DNA of 64,000 bases, taken from the NCBI RefSeq assembly GCF_043641665.1, contig NC_092200.1:12778194-12842193 (forward strand), given 5' to 3'. Position 1 is the first letter of the stretch; each line of letters begins with the position of its first letter. A program made the position numbers and the translations under genes. This stretch comes from Enoplosus armatus (taxonomy: Eukaryota; Chordata; Actinopteri; Centrarchiformes; Enoplosidae). This document shows, one piece after another, positions 1-13,830 of this stretch. The notes beneath the pieces were generated by a model that saw nothing but the letters and a program-made list of their open reading frames with translations, had not been told where the DNA came from and did not search any database.

Positions 1-904
1 GAGAGTGTGTGTCCGTGCATCCATGCTTATGTCAGTGTGTGTGCATGTACATGCTTGACCATACAGGCTATGTGTGTGTAAATGATGATGTGGGAGTTAA
101 TATGAAATCTGCGGCAAAGCACAGACTGTACCTTACAAAAAAAAAAATAGTAGGACCCACAGAAGATCTCTACTTCGAAATGAATTGATTCAGTCTCCAG
201 ACACTATTCGTCCAATTTCCTATATTATCTTCTCTCTATCATTTACCATACATCAGTTATCATTGAGACTCATTTATGAGGCCTATTTCATCTTTAGAGA
301 ATTCTCAGATGATAGAAAACTGATCTCTTCTGCTTTGGTATTACTTTTGACTGTGGCCCAATCTTACAGCGGGCAGAGCTGAAATTGCTTTAATATTCTC
401 TCAGTTTCAGCATATTGCTGGCATAGTACTTTGTATTACAACAGCACAGTCATAGGGTTGACTAACAAGAAAAAAAATCAAGTTAACTTTAAATGTTTAA
501 ACTTCATAAAGCAGACCCTGTGATCCCTCGAAACAAAGTGCTCACGGGCAAAGCCTCTAAGTCCAGTAGGCCAATGCCAGGGCTGCTCAGTAGCCAACAA
601 AACAAGTCTGTGAATGCAATTCCTAAGTGTGACTGTGTGTATTTGATTAACCTCTAATTACAGCGACTCCCCCAAGCCGTTAAGACTAATAACATTTTTT
701 TAGTTAATCCTTCTTGTTATATGAAACGCTCTGTTTGACTAAACTGACTTCCACACTTTCCAAAGTTAATTGGTAAAATTAGCAGGAAGGATCAAGTTGA
801 AAATTGCAAAAAGGTTCAACAGTAAATGTCTTTGAAGCAGTTTGCTGTCTGTCTTTTGCCATCCCTTCATAATACCTGAGGCTCATACAGTATGAACAGT
901 GCCT

Positions 905-1040
905 CTACTAGGGCGGGTGATATGGTTGAAAAAATTATGAAAATGAAAAGATATGATTTTGAATATTATCCAATACTTTTATATATGATGATTATTTCCA
1001 ATTCAATCGTATTAGAAAAATAAAATGAATGTGAAATGCG
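905..1040 (+). mobile_element. hAT-like repeat end, diverged
   Basis: TAGGGCGGGTGATATGGTTG, followed by AT-rich sequence with ATGA/TATGA steps, resembles the same hAT-like family as the copy at 28.5 kb. It is more diverged, and no matching inverted end was identified. Confidence 0.35.
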
Positions 1041-3157
1041 ATGAACTTTGTTTTACCTTATTTTGTTGGTTTTTAATCACAGCTTGGAACCATTATTTTG
1101 GACAACAGAAAAGTGTTGTTTGACATGATACAATCCACTCACACTAAGAGAGTTTTGATATAAAAGTGATTCTATTTCCAGTGGGCCATTTATAGCTACA
1201 CATAATGAACGAAGTTTCACTGTGGCAAGTGGTGAGGCCTTGTGAACAGTGTTTATCCTTCTCTGCGTGATGATTTGAGCTAAATGCTGGTGTCATTAGC
1301 AGACGTTGGCTCATAGCTGGGAGGCACTGGTGATGCATTAAACTGCTAACGAAACGCATGTGAAGCCATGCATACATGACATTTATTACATTAAACAACA
1401 ACACCCGGGTGCTGCTTAGAGCAAGACACTGATCCCTTGTTGGATAATGCATAATTACTCCAGACGTTGTAAAACTGGTACGGAGACACACATACACACA
1501 CATGCACTCATACAAACATGTGCAGGAGTCACCTTAACACACGCACAGACGCATACACAGCCAACTGACTAAGACAATTAAATATACTGCATGTGAATCA
1601 TTTCTAAACAAACATAGGTCTCATTGTCTCACACACACACATTCAGTCATGGAAAAGATGCTTCGATCTAACGCACATTTTTTTATAAGTATTTATGAAT
1701 AGCATGTGGAGCCTGTTTTATCCAAACCGTTGCAATACCGTATCCCACACACACATCGTTACTAAATAGATTTTTTAGTACATATTTGGTCAAATATTTT
1801 TGTAAATTGCCTTTGAATATATATATAATTCTTCTACTGTTTGCAGTTTCTATAAAAAGTCAGGTTCCACATTAACTGTATGTAGGAAGTATGAAAATGA
1901 ATGAATAGATTGTAATTCCCCCATATGTTTTTTAGCCACACATTGAAATACATTAGTATTTCTTGTAAAGGGCTTAGTTGCTATAACTTTTCAAAAGACA
2001 AATGATTTAAAAGATATTAATAAAGTAAAATAATGTGTCTGATTGAGACGATAAGTGGCTGAGATTAGTTTCTTGTTTCATAAATTGGGATGTTCATAAT
2101 TGTTATTTTTTTATGTCCTCAACTTTTTATTGTCCCCATTCTTCCTCCAAAACAATATTTGAGATGTAGATAGATTTGCATGTTGCTAAATGGTAAACAT
2201 TGTTTGGTTATCAAAAGGATCCAAAGCTAGCAGTCACGCTAGGAGTTAAAGAGGTCCCTATTTCTTTGTATGCCTTTGGGCTACAGTGATAGTGATCTCC
2301 TGCTGGGATGGAATTAACCATAAACTCATTTGCGGTGCCATGACCTGGATTATCGGAAAGGTGGGTCATGACAGATATGACATTTTCCTTATTAATATTC
2401 AATAAAACAAAGGAGGATGATACGCTAGAAAATCAAAGGCTCAGCAGGTGCAGGGGACTCATCTAAGTTCTGTTAGCATTGAAAAAGATTAAGGATTACC
2501 GTGGTGATTATCACTATGTCCACCGCAAAAACTACAGAAAAAACAAAGCAAATAAAACAACTTGTGAAAATATAGAAAGTTGAAATTGTTGCAGAAATAA
2601 GTCACTTGGAGTGCAGTAAGTAATATCTTTATGGTATAAGTTTCTTCCATCCAAAGAGAAAACGCTTACTTTTTTCTTTCTAGGGAGACGAAAAAAATTG
2701 GCTCCTTTTGTTTTGTTTTTTTACTGTTCCATCTCACGTGCAAAACAACAAATCCTAAAACTTAGTGGTATACCTTTTGAAAATGACAGTTACATTTGCC
2801 ACCTCTTACATGAGCCGGCTTAAATGACTCTGAGAAGCAGATTGCTTCCAGTCAAGTCCTGCCTACAATATATTTGCAATGCCGCATATTCTTTATTAAA
2901 GAATCAGCGGATGTTTGCGTGAGACAGGATGGAAAATAAAGAAAGAGGTGGGGGAAACAGAGAAGGAGTGTGCATAGCATGTGGAGGCCATTATTTTTGG
3001 CGTGCTCCAAGGCTTGGAGAATTAGAAAATATCATTCTGTCAGGGTGATTTGATAGTGCGATGAAAAATGTCAGAAGTGGAGATGACAAATCATGGTGCT
3101 GAGGAGAGGGGACTGGGAGACAGGGGATGTCATTTGTCATGAGTGCCATTTGACTGC

Positions 3158-3300
3158 ACCCCTCTCCCCCTCCCTCCTACCTCCCATCTGCCTCCTCTTC
3201 CACATCTCACCCTACCTCTCGCGCCCCTCACTCCTCGACTTCCTCCTCTTTTACCTCCTTCATTGTCTGCCTGTCTCTGCAGTCCTTTCTCTTTTCATTG
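3158..3300 (+). repeat. Pyrimidine-rich tract
   Basis: A mostly C/T stretch with few purines. The two overlapping frames here are composition artefacts. A similar tract lies at 3545-3604. Confidence 0.85.
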
Positions 3301-4477
3301 TAATGATCTATTTGAACACATTCTACAGTCTCTCATCTTTCTTCACCCTTCCTCTCATGCACCCTCACTCTGCCTGGCTCTCCCCAATATTACCTCAGTT
3401 TTCCACCTACTTACATTAACAGCAGTACAGTATTTCTAACTTTGTAAAAAAAAAATCACCCATTTCTGACTCAGCGCACAAGAAGAAAGGAATCAGGTTT
3501 ATTTATATGTTTTGTGTTCTCCTCCTTGTCTCCACATCATCTATTCCTCTCTCCTCCCACTTCTTTTTCTTCCCCCTCCTACTCCTCCGCCTCCTCCTCC
3601 TCCCAGAAATCTCTGTTCTCTGTGAATGGAAAGGATCAGGCTGGCAGTCAGTGCAAACCCTCCCGACACACACACAAGTACAAATGCACAGACATAGACA
3701 TGAAGCCCACACACTTCATATAAATACATACATACACACATATGCACAGTCGAAATGTCAAGGGTGGTGGCATTTCAGCATTTCATCCTGAGTGCAGTTT
3801 CTGATCTTGAAAAAGGGGTCAGTAATACAAGTTGCACCATAAACATTGCAATCAAATACTTTTTATTTAGAATTTTTTTTAATGCTATTAGAGAGCTAGC
3901 GCAAGAAAATGGAAAAAAATGTGACATGGCGACTGAAAAAAAACCCTTTCTGAACTAATCACAAACTCTACTGCACATATTCTCCCATCCTCTGCAGAAT
4001 CATTTGCAGAGATTATGTGGAATACATTCATACTCCTTTTTCTCCTGCTGATTGTCTCTGTGTCTCCCTCATTGCCCTCAATTCACCCTTTCTCTCAGTA
4101 TCTAACAGTATCTCCTGCCCTCCTTCCCTCATCCGCCCCCCCCCCCCCTTGCTCCCCTCCTCTTTTCCCCTCCTTGGCCTATCAAACCCCTCCTTCCACT
4201 ATAGCCTCAAGGTGCTATGTATCTGTGTGGGTGTGTGTGAGAGAGAGAGAGAGAAAGAAGCAGCATACATGCATGCATGGATGTGTGTAGACTTGGGTGT
4301 GTGCATGTGTATATTTTCCTGGTTGTGTGTTAATGTGTGTGTGTGTGTGCCTGTATGTGTATGTATGTATGTATATCTGTGTGCATTTATGCATCTGATG
4401 CAAGGAAGCAGGGGGTGTGGGAGGGGTGGGGAGGGGGCTTTGTTGGGTCTGGCCATCCTCAGTGTAGCGTGGTCTGT

Positions 4478-4612
4478 AGCACCGTCCAGGGCCTTAATGC
4501 TGGGGTAATTAAGGAACAGCTTCAAGGTTGCATGGACACAAGACAATCCAGGCCTAATGAAGTATCGATCGGCCACATTGGGGCCCATGCTTGGACTAAG
4601 GCAAGCTGACAT
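4478..4612. promoter_or_regulatory. CNE-like block
   Basis: A complex-sequence island between microsatellites, containing CTTAATG, GGTAATTAAGG and ATCGATCGGCC. It has no ORF of note. It resembles fish conserved non-coding elements in composition only. Confidence 0.25.
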
Positions 4613-4643
4613 TCATTTAGAGCAGGGCCACTGCAGGGAGAGG

Positions 4644-4644
<1 letters not shown>

Positions 4645-4688
<44 letters not shown>
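4645..4688. repeat. (CA)n microsatellite
   Basis: Uninterrupted CA tract of about 44 bp. Confidence 0.95.
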
Positions 4689-4689
<1 letters not shown>

Positions 4690-5838
4690 CACACATCACA
4701 AAAGCAGGCTGATGACAATATAAGTGACTCAACGGCACTCGGTTTTAATCACATGGGAAACAATGAAGAGCCTCGTTTAGAGCCGCTGGGTTTATCTGTG
4801 TGTGTGTGCATGTGTGCGCACATGTGTGTGAGTCCCTCCATCTCCCCATCACACTCTGAACAACCAATAGGAGGCTCAAAGCAATCTCCCACTGAAAACA
4901 GTACTGATTATACCAATGATGATTATGGTGATAATGATCGTCCTGCCATCAGCCCGGTCATTACTGTCTGTTGCATATAAAGAAAACGTGTCACACCTTA
5001 CAATCAATGTCATCACCATTTTCTTTTCCAACAGGAGGGTAATAACCCAATTCACATTATCTCAACCTATTATATTTACATTTTAATTTTCTCACATTTA
5101 GCAACCTGACAAACTCATCCAATGCAATTTAAGTGCCGGCTGCACAAAGTGATGCCCATGTGTTTTTTTGATGAATATAGCTATAGGCATATATAGATCT
5201 GTCAGCGGGGGCAGCTCCTGAATTCGCCTCAATGTCATCATCACAAGTGTTATCATTTCTTTCAGCCAAGTCAAATCTAAGCCAAAAACAATAAATTTCT
5301 ACCTCGTGTTCTGGGCATTTAGTCAACAGTGTTAGTGGCTCACACTGAATGAGCAGGTACATTTGAGGTTTCAGAGTCCTGCTCAGGGACACTTTGACCT
5401 GACAAATGGCTGTTGCTGGCACAGGGGCCAAAAATCACACTGGTGACTTTTCTTTTTTTTTTTTAATGAACTGGTCTTCATATCTGCCATTTCACAGATA
5501 TGGCATCTGCTCTTGAAACTTTTCCCATGAAAGCTTTATGTGTGCAGCAGAAGGATTCGGCTAGGTAATGTACACGGTGTTCTTTGGACAGTACCTTTCA
5601 TTCACTGCTGCATATTGTCTACTTACATATTATATTCCATTAAAACTGTTGTAGCTGTCAAATGTGTTTTCACTCTAGTTGCAACAATGACTGTAAATCC
5701 GATCTTTTTATATAGTTCAGTGTATAGAAACTAACTTTGCACCACATAAAGACACAAACAAGTTTGACCCTAACTGTCTGTGTGTATGTGCTTTCTTTAT
5801 GTATACATGTATTCACATGAATACATATATGTGAATGG

Positions 5839-5840
<2 letters not shown>

Positions 5841-5877
<37 letters not shown>
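5841..5877. repeat. (TG)n microsatellite
   Basis: TG tract of about 36 bp. Confidence 0.95.
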
Positions 5878-5880
<3 letters not shown>

Positions 5881-6654
5881 GCATCCATAAGGTGCACTGT
5901 TACAGTTCCCACCTCAGCCAGAGGCTTGATGATTATGTCTCTGATTGACATATGCTTGGATTCACATCTATTGGCCTACTTCTGCACTGATTGAAGACTT
6001 GACTTCTCATCTCCAGACAACTTTATCAAGGCAGTAATGGTCAGACAATCAGACTGACAGAGAGAGACAAAAGAATAAAGAGGAGAGAGAGAGACAGAGA
6101 CACAGAAAGGACGGGTTGAACATGAATGATCTTGATTGTAATGGGTATAAGTGCTGTTTTTCTTGAAAACCCTGATGCAAAGACCCTAAATTTCCCTCTC
6201 TCTGTTTCAAACACACACACACACACACTCACAAACACACACATATTCCTAAACCATGCCAAATAAAATCTATGAGCATAACTTTGCCATTAAAACATTC
6301 ATAATTGTGCAAAAACTGCACTGCTTGCACTCTTTACTCCCACGGCAATAGAGCTACATGTTCAGTGCCTGTTATTTCTCGTCCTTGTATTCAAATGTAT
6401 TTAAATGAGAGATGTTTAGATCCACTCTGCGCTGGCAAAACAGCCTAATGCTGAGAGCTGCGCAAAGATGGAGCGCTGCTGTCCAACTTGTATCTATAAC
6501 CATGATTTTGAGGACGTAACCCCACTCTCACCCCCGCAGTCCAAGCAACTTTTAAACCTGCAGTTAAAGCGCTGACTTCACATTACTATGCCCCCCCCCC
6601 CCTCCCTTGATCTGGCGGCGTACTGTGAATTTTTGAGCAGCGCCAAAATGCTCT

Positions 6655-6830
6655 CATTTTAACTGATCGCTCCAATCATATGCAAATGTGGCAGGCAGGT
6701 GGGGGGATATCTTTCAGCGGTAATTGGCGGTCTTCTAATGGAGACTTCGGGTGTCAGTTGGAAATATGTTTTAAGCCTTAATGAGTTTTGACGGGTCAGA
6801 TCAGAAAGCGCCTGGCGCGCAACTGTGTGT
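6655..6830. promoter_or_regulatory. CNE-like block with octamer
   Basis: Complex sequence with the octamer ATGCAAAT at 6680-6687, GGTAATTGGCGG and CTTAATGAG, ending at a TG microsatellite. No coding potential was recognised. The enhancer interpretation is inference. Confidence 0.3.
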
Positions 6831-9800
6831 ATGCATGTGTGTGTGTATGTGCATGCTAGTGTGTCTAGGCATGTGTCTACGATGCCACGCCAAACCTGAT
6901 GCATTTTTAAACAGAACCAATTACCCCACATAGTGAGTTTTACTGAAACATTTTTATTGTGTAATACCCGTCACGTATAGAGACATCAGTATTCATTATA
7001 CTCACAGTCACAGCCAGGTGATATCCAAGGTAATCCAGAACAAAAGGGGAGAGCGACTCAAAATGGATGCTAAATGCAACTGACTTGGGAGGGTCAAATA
7101 TAACCTTTCATATGTTAATCACATGCACTCACGCCAACTTCATAAAACTCATTTCAGGTGTTTCATAAAAATGTAAAACAAAATAACAAAGGATGCTGGA
7201 TAAGAGTGTTGAAAAGGGAGAGGTGGTTTCATGTTTCAAAAAGCAATTCAAAAATATGTGACAAATAAACGGCATGTCATAGATGCATAAATACTAAACC
7301 TGGCTGGTATGCATCGGTTCAAATTTATGTCTTAAATGTGTTTCTGCGCCTAAAGTTAAGCATCCATAGCCTAACCGTGATTCACAAAACATTCAGCAAT
7401 TATTCATTTTGCATTGGTCAAAAAGCAGGGACATCCGAAATCTCCCATTAATATGCACGTGTCGCTATCCCTGCAATTTACAAAGCAACTTATCATTTTG
7501 CCCCGCAATAAAAGTGCAGCAGAGGCAACAGATTGCTTTGACACTCCAAGTGGTTTAAGATTTATTGCGCATAATAAACACATGAGCAGGTTTTGAATGA
7601 AATCATCCAATGCATCTACATCTAGTTTTACTTTATCTGTAGTGGGTGCATGTATAAACGAATGGCTGAGTAGACGGCGGCACTCCGGCACTCTGATAGA
7701 TCATAAATCATGTGAATTATAAATCACGGTTTGTTTGGACGTACAGGAGGGGGCTGAGGAGTGAAACTGCTGTCCAGTTTATAAAAGTGTGCATTAATAA
7801 GAGATGCCCTCCTGGGTGGTCGTAAATACAGAAACACGAGGTGGCAGCTGATGATTTGGGCTTGGAGAATCAGATGATGACTGATCCTGCAGAGGGAATG
7901 GCTGCTAAAGTTTCTTCTACTGGCATCACTTAAAAAGGAACATCTAAAACATTATAGTCTTGGATGCCAAATCAGTATTTGTGACCGGGGACAGCTCGTT
8001 CACAAAGCTGTACTCCAGGGAGCCGAGAAAGCGGCAAGGTGACTTAGTGGAGTCTAGTTCATAACTCTCAGAATACAATGACACTGTCATATGACGTGTT
8101 CAGTGTGGTCATTTCCTTTTAAAAGTCACATTGGCAGTCTCGGTTTACTCTCAGTAGGACAGGATTTGTTCTCTTGTCAATGCAAGTGCCCTGTGTATAT
8201 TCCTGTCTTATACATGGACCTGTTTGCATAATAAGGTAAAATGGTGTTTCATCTTAACTCCTACAGTGCCAACACACAAAACTGCAAGGGCAAATTCATA
8301 TATCAAAGAGCTTTAGCTTGGTTAATTTAATTCAACCTTCATGACTTTTATATTTCTTTTAAACTATGGGTATGTTAAAACTCCTTTACTGAAGCCTGGA
8401 CTTCACCATGACATAGTTGTCATGATTTGAATTAAGCAGCACTGACTGTAAATGAATAACCGTTAAAGATTATCCTGGAAGTTGAGGAGGAACGCAATGT
8501 CACTGCAATCAAGGCTCTCTGTGCGACTTAAGAGTTAAAAAGAATGTATTTAGCAGTGCTTTGCTAAACAAACCTCCATGTCAATTTATGCCATGTGAAA
8601 AAGTAGGACAGCATAATCCTTTAGCACAAACCCAATCTGGGAGATCTGAAAAGTACGTGATTAATTCTTCGGTATTAATCATGTAATTCTTTCATATAAA
8701 ACAAAGCTTAAGCCTTATTTGCTAAGATATTTGACCTTGGCGGAGAGTTAAGACATTACAGCTTGGATTTAAAATGCATCTAAAGATTAAAAATGATGGT
8801 TGACTATTACTGAAGATTATAAACCCAAGGAAAATTGCTTTTTCATTTTGAAACAAAACTGATTTTAGAAGGGAGCTACAGGGTCAGGTGGTATATGAGG
8901 TGATAACTTGAACTAGGATACAGCATATTTTCTGATGAGGAAGGTTGGATGGAAGACATGTTACCTTCCTGTGTGTTGTTTTTTGTATTTTTCATAATTT
9001 GCCCCCCACATTTCCCTTTTTTATCCAAGCATAGAAATTAAAGTAATACCCTTGTAAGAGAAACAAGATTTGTTCTAAATTTATGCTTCACTGCTTGAGG
9101 CTACGCGGCACCTCAGACACACAGAGTTTATTTGATCTCTGCTCGTTGAGGGGAAAAAATCCTTTATGACTATCAAATGTGTCTCACTCTTTCCCCGTGA
9201 ATCTTGTTTACCGATGCTGCCGTGTGTTTATCTGTGAATGAAAATGACTCTGGAGACACCATGCACTCCTTTGCCCCAACAACAACACATATTTCTTTCA
9301 TTTCATGGTCTTTACAGAGAGTGGGAAAAAAAGTAAAGTGAAAGTACAAGGTCGTTTTCAAAGACATCAGTTTTATAATTCATGCTGAAGTTAGATGCGG
9401 GTCTTCAACTTGAACCAGGGGCCTCGTCAAATGTTTTATTTAAATGTATTGGTCAAACAGTTCATGTCTGGGGAGCCCTTCAATAGAAACAGTTTTCTAT
9501 GCATATAAGTACAATAATCAAACTAATCATCAAATAAGTTAATAACTTCCATCACTTCAAGAAACATAAAAGCTTTTGTGCAGGTTATGCAACAGTCAAT
9601 AATTTCATAGCCGTTGAACGCCCACCCGCTGCACCACGCACTCATTATAACCTGCCTGTGATCAGTCCTGTGTTGCATAATCCACAAACAAACACAGAAA
9701 CATTTCATGTCAATAACATCGACACAGAAACTTTCATAAAATGGCCGACAGCAGCCTGGTTTAATAAAATGTTCTCATTTATCTATTTCATAACACTAAC

Positions 9801-10554
9801 ACTTTGAAAACTTAAATACATTTAACACATTCTTGCGAATAAATTCTAAATCGATGTGCCCTTAACATTATCATAAATATATTTTTAGTGTGTCGGTAAA
9901 AACAAGTTTTATTTAAAAAATTAAAACGTTCTGTTTCTAAGCAGTCAAATAAGTGTAAGATCTACCATGATGAGACTGAAACACAGGCAAAATTACACCA
10001 CATAATGTTTTATTATTAAATTTAATTAAAAAGCAGTCTATACAATTATTGAAAGTTTATTTATGCGTTATGTATTTATGTGAGAACTGTGGAAAAAAAT
10101 AGAATTTACCACTTTAATTTGAAAATGCATTTGGTTTTATTGGCCTTGACTCAAGTGTCAGCATACACATATGAAATAATTGTCAGGTTAGGGTATTGTA
10201 GGATAGTTACATTTATTTATTATTGAGATTAGAGATTAAACAACTGCATTTTAACATGAAGATGTTAAATTTAGCTCAGCATTCAGCTGATGAGTTTGAT
10301 AATGACAGGGATAAGCATAAGCCATAGAATATCATCATTATCATAGTGGACTGCATGTTCCTCCGTCTCTTAGGAAGGAAGTACTGTAAACAGCAGGATT
10401 AAAGATTATGCCGGCTAGCAATAGGACTCCACTTCAAGATATCACTGTGAAACGTCACATAACCTATAAATTGCCAACTTTCCATTCCGATAATAGAACC
10501 TTGTTTTTGTTGAAATTAAAAGTTATTCCTTTAATTTCTGCTGATCGTAACTTT

Positions 10555-10765
10555 CACTCTCAAAGTCTCGGTTCGCTCAGATGTTGGGGGTTGACTTTGA
10601 AGGATGGGGCATTTGTGGTGTAAAAAAGCGGGGCCCGGCCTCTGAAGCAGATGAGCCCAGGGGACAGCTCGACACGACATGCACAAACAACTTGTGTTGA
10701 CCTTGGGGCTCTGGGCAAAAGGCCTTTAAGGTGCATGCAAAAGCCGCGCAGACACCTCAAAAAGA
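10555..10765. promoter_or_regulatory. CNE-like block with nuclear-receptor half site
   Basis: Non-repetitive, GC-balanced sequence ending just before a TG microsatellite. It contains TTGACCTTGGGG (inverted extended nuclear-receptor half site) and AAAGGCCTTTAAGG. No gene was recognised. Confidence 0.25.
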
Positions 10766-10794
10766 AGGGTCTGCTTTTGAAGTGAAGTGCGTGA

Positions 10795-10798
<4 letters not shown>

Positions 10799-10831
<33 letters not shown>
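10799..10831. repeat. (TG)n microsatellite
   Basis: TG tract of about 32 bp, preceded by GTGAGTGAGT. Confidence 0.95.
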
Positions 10832-10833
<2 letters not shown>

Positions 10834-11339
10834 TCAGTGTGTGCGAGTGTGGGGTGGGGGGGCAGCGTGCATTTTTCAAAAGCAACCAAGGATACCCATA
10901 GGCCTGAATTCTATGAAGCTCTTTGATATGGGCGTCTCAGAGTGTTTATAATTACAAACAAACCCGATCATGATTAAAACATTGCAACAGAGCACAGAGG
11001 TGGCCAGGGAGAACTGATCTGACCCAGTGTGTACATGTGTGTTTGTACATGCACGTGTACCTACTGCATGAGTGTGTATGAGTGTGAGCTTGGCATCACA
11101 GCAGCAACAGGGGTGGCCTTAAATCTCACATTGACATCATCAACTGTCGCCATCGTGGAGGCGAGCCGTAATGACACGCGATCAGCATGTTACACCTGGA
11201 GGGCTGACAGCCAACAGCGCTCATGTCTCTCAGCATGTATATTATGCATGTGTGCACGTGTGTCCGTGTGTGTTTTCATCATGGCCATGTTTCAAACAGG
11301 GCATGTTTCAAAGGGAAGACTAATCCTCAGAAATGAGGC

Positions 11340-11465
11340 ATGAGATCAATATTCTCATGTTTAATTGGATGCCGACTGATTTGGTTCAGAAATAGTCGGC
11401 ACAACATCCCTCTGTCATGGCAATATGGGCCCGCATGTCTGCCAATTTGACTCTTGAGGAAAGCG
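11340..11465. promoter_or_regulatory. CNE-like block
   Basis: Complex sequence with an imperfect inverted pair, GCCGACTGATT and AATAGTCGGC, around 11371-11400. It also contains GTTTAATTGG and CAATATGGGCC. No ORF. Regulatory role is inferred only from composition. Confidence 0.25.
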
Positions 11466-11689
11466 TGTAAGAAAAAGGGAGCCAGACAGACGGGCAGACG
11501 GACAGACAGATGGAGAAAGTAAAAAGAGCGGAATTGGGACTTGACTTCAAAGTGTTAGGACGTTATGATTGCTCCAGTCATTTAAGGAGTGGTTGGGGAG
11601 AGAGGAAAACCTCAGGGGGTCGTCCCATCATCATATGCCCCACTTGCTGCTGTGATTTGGTGATTTTTGTCCGGAAGCCATGTTTTGAG

Positions 11690-11850
11690 AGGAGCAAGAG
11701 GGAGTTTGGGAGGGGGTAGGAGGGAAGGAGAGGGGAGGGGGGGTTGAAGGGGCTGCAGAGAGAAGAGGGGAGGAAGACAAGGACAGAAGGAAAGAAGGAG
11801 TCAGGGAAAAAAAAAAGATGGGTGGGTGAGGAGGAGTATCCGGGACCACT
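11690..11850 (+). repeat. Purine-rich tract with many G runs
   Basis: Nearly all A/G, with repeated GGG to GGGGGGG runs spaced a few bases apart. It could form a triplex or G-quadruplexes on the plus strand. Not coding. Confidence 0.85.
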
Positions 11851-11866
11851 GTCAAATGGTTGAGGT

Positions 11867-11880
11867 GTTACCATGGCGAC
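11867..11880 (+). promoter_or_regulatory. RFX X-box-like motif
   Basis: GTTACCATGGCGAC matches the X-box palindrome with one mismatch in the right half-site. It sits just after a long purine-rich tract. Single motif, no neighbouring gene. Confidence 0.25.
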
Positions 11881-12267
11881 AGTAATGAAGGGTCTCAGGA
11901 CACCCTGGGGGGATGGAGGAGGAGGGGCCTGTGCAGGGGTGGAGAAGGGAGAGTGATGGTGAAGAGGATGGGGGGTCAGACATTGAAAGCTGGAGAAGGA
12001 GAAAAATGCCTGCAGGGTTTTTTTTTTTTACACTCAGACAAACGGACTATGTTGACACACATTATGCTACAATGCTGTCATGGAAATATACTCTATGATG
12101 TGTTGTTAACATTCACACATCACATAATTCTGTGTAAACTGTTCAGAAAAAGCACAACTCTGGTGTGCTTGCATGGTTGTCTATATTGCATTTGACACAG
12201 CAAACTGAATAAAATCTCTGAATACAAGAGTTACTTTGAGTGAAAAGTCATCAGAAATGTATATGTA

Positions 12268-12480
12268 CTGGGGCTGTACCCGACTCAAAATCTTTGGATT
12301 TGGCTGTTCAATACAAATGTTCGACTATTTGTTCGTTTTTTTTCATATGGACTACCAAGCAACGCTTTATTGAACTGCCAGATTTTTGAATGGGGCAGGA
12401 CCTTCAGGGTGACGGCAACGTTCACATAATATAGTAAACAACACAAGTTAGCCCTCCGAGCTAAAGCGTGCTAAATAAGC
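12268..12480 (+). mobile_element. hAT-like MITE remnant (GGGGCTGTACCCGACT end)
   Basis: CTGGGGCTGTACCCGACTCA begins a block containing TTCGACTATTTG, typical of fish hAT-derived repeats with CGACTA internal motifs. A related end in the opposite orientation lies at 29.1 kb. The CpG-rich sequence up to about 12,740 could belong to the same element. Boundaries are uncertain. Confidence 0.35.
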
Positions 12481-13564
12481 TAACGACGGATCGGAAATGT
12501 GCAGCATTTTTATGCCAACACTAAACACCAAACAAAAGCCAGAGACTGTTGTATTAAGTGGCTGTGAACTGTAAATTCACCACTTCTAAGCAGAAGGCAG
12601 GAGATAACGTTATCTCGGAGCCAGACCGGGCAAGGCCTCTCTTCCTGCGTCTCACTCAGACCCTGGGTCTATGTCCACACCTGCCTGTACCCGTCGCAGA
12701 CATCTTCACCGAGCAGACGGGATAACTTGACGTGGTGGAATGGTTTTAAAGCTGGATGAAGACTTAGTTTATATAAATGTATTATCCATCATCCCACAAC
12801 ATATTTCCTGTATGTAACATCAGAGATGAAAGACAATAAACACTCAAAGCAACACAATTTCCACCTGCAGATGGTAAATAAATAGCCATTTTTGCAATTT
12901 AAAATCTCAACAGTACCTCTTTCCATCAAAGCCAGCCCCCATGAATGGACTCACATATAATTTTTAATAGTTAATCATCATTACAAGTGCAGATTTGCTT
13001 TTTGCAATTAAGACCAAATTTTAGTCTCAAAGTATTCTAAGACTTTATTTTCATCCTCCACTACCTTCCCCTCCAGCAGCACATAATTTGACACCCTCCT
13101 CCTGTTCTCACACCTGTTCCTGTTATAATCTTACTTTGTTTTCAAGTCTCTGACCTTTACACACTTGGATTCAAACTGATTCTACTTTCTTAATTATTGG
13201 TTGTTGACTACATGTCTAAAGTGTTAAAGTAAGTTCATATGATAAACAATTGTATGACCAATTAACAACTAGATTTTTTTTTATCTTAAAAAATGTTAAA
13301 TTGTGTTTCACAAATTGTTAGCTATAACTTTATATAATAAAATAGTATACTTTGTCCAAAAAGGGAGGTCAAAACTAACTGAACTAAAATAAAATATGTT
13401 CTAGTTTTGTTGTCCTAAAAAAACACATGTATGTAAGTCTTTTTTAGTGCTTGCATGTAGAGGCACTAAGAGACACACAGTAGAAAATATACAATACAAA
13501 CACAGTCACACAGCTTACATTATCTTAGCAGGATGCAGATGTTAAATAGAATCAGATACAGTGT

Positions 13565-13830
13565 GTTCAGTGTGTTAATTATGCATGGAAACTGGCTATC
13601 GGTTCCACGAACTCTGGCTCTGGAGTTAAATGGGCCGTGATCCTGCTGCTGGTGAGTTCCCACATGTCAAGAGCGGTAATATGTTTTAATGAGCCTGCTT
13701 CTCAGGGTGAGAGACTAAACTTCTAATTTTGGCGCGGGCTGAAAAAGATGAAGAACCTCTGGCTCAAAGTAAGCATGACTTCTCCAATCCCGGGTGGCCC
13801 TCAAATTATATTTATAGAGCAGCGCATGTG
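13565..13830. promoter_or_regulatory. CNE-like block
   Basis: Contains GTTAATTATGCATGG, GGAGTTAAATGGGCC and GTTTTAATGAGCC in low-repeat sequence. A 61-codon open frame overlaps its right half but shows no recognisable protein pattern. Confidence 0.25.

Larger units (their letters stand above)
1..12267. other. Gene-poor region, left
   Basis: No gene was recognised on either strand. Contents besides the listed items: CA/TG-rich stretches near 1-80, 1490-1640, 4200-4400 and 11030-11280, C-runs at about 4138-4148 and 6592-6602, and otherwise AT-rich unique DNA (for example 7.0-10.4 kb, where I see nothing distinctive). The short open frames lack protein-like patterns. Confidence 0.6.

Noticed and set aside
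3093..3439. Two overlapping 98-108-codon plus-strand frames
   Set aside because: Pyrimidine-tract composition (Pro/Leu/Ser); no domain pattern and no supporting splice or start context.
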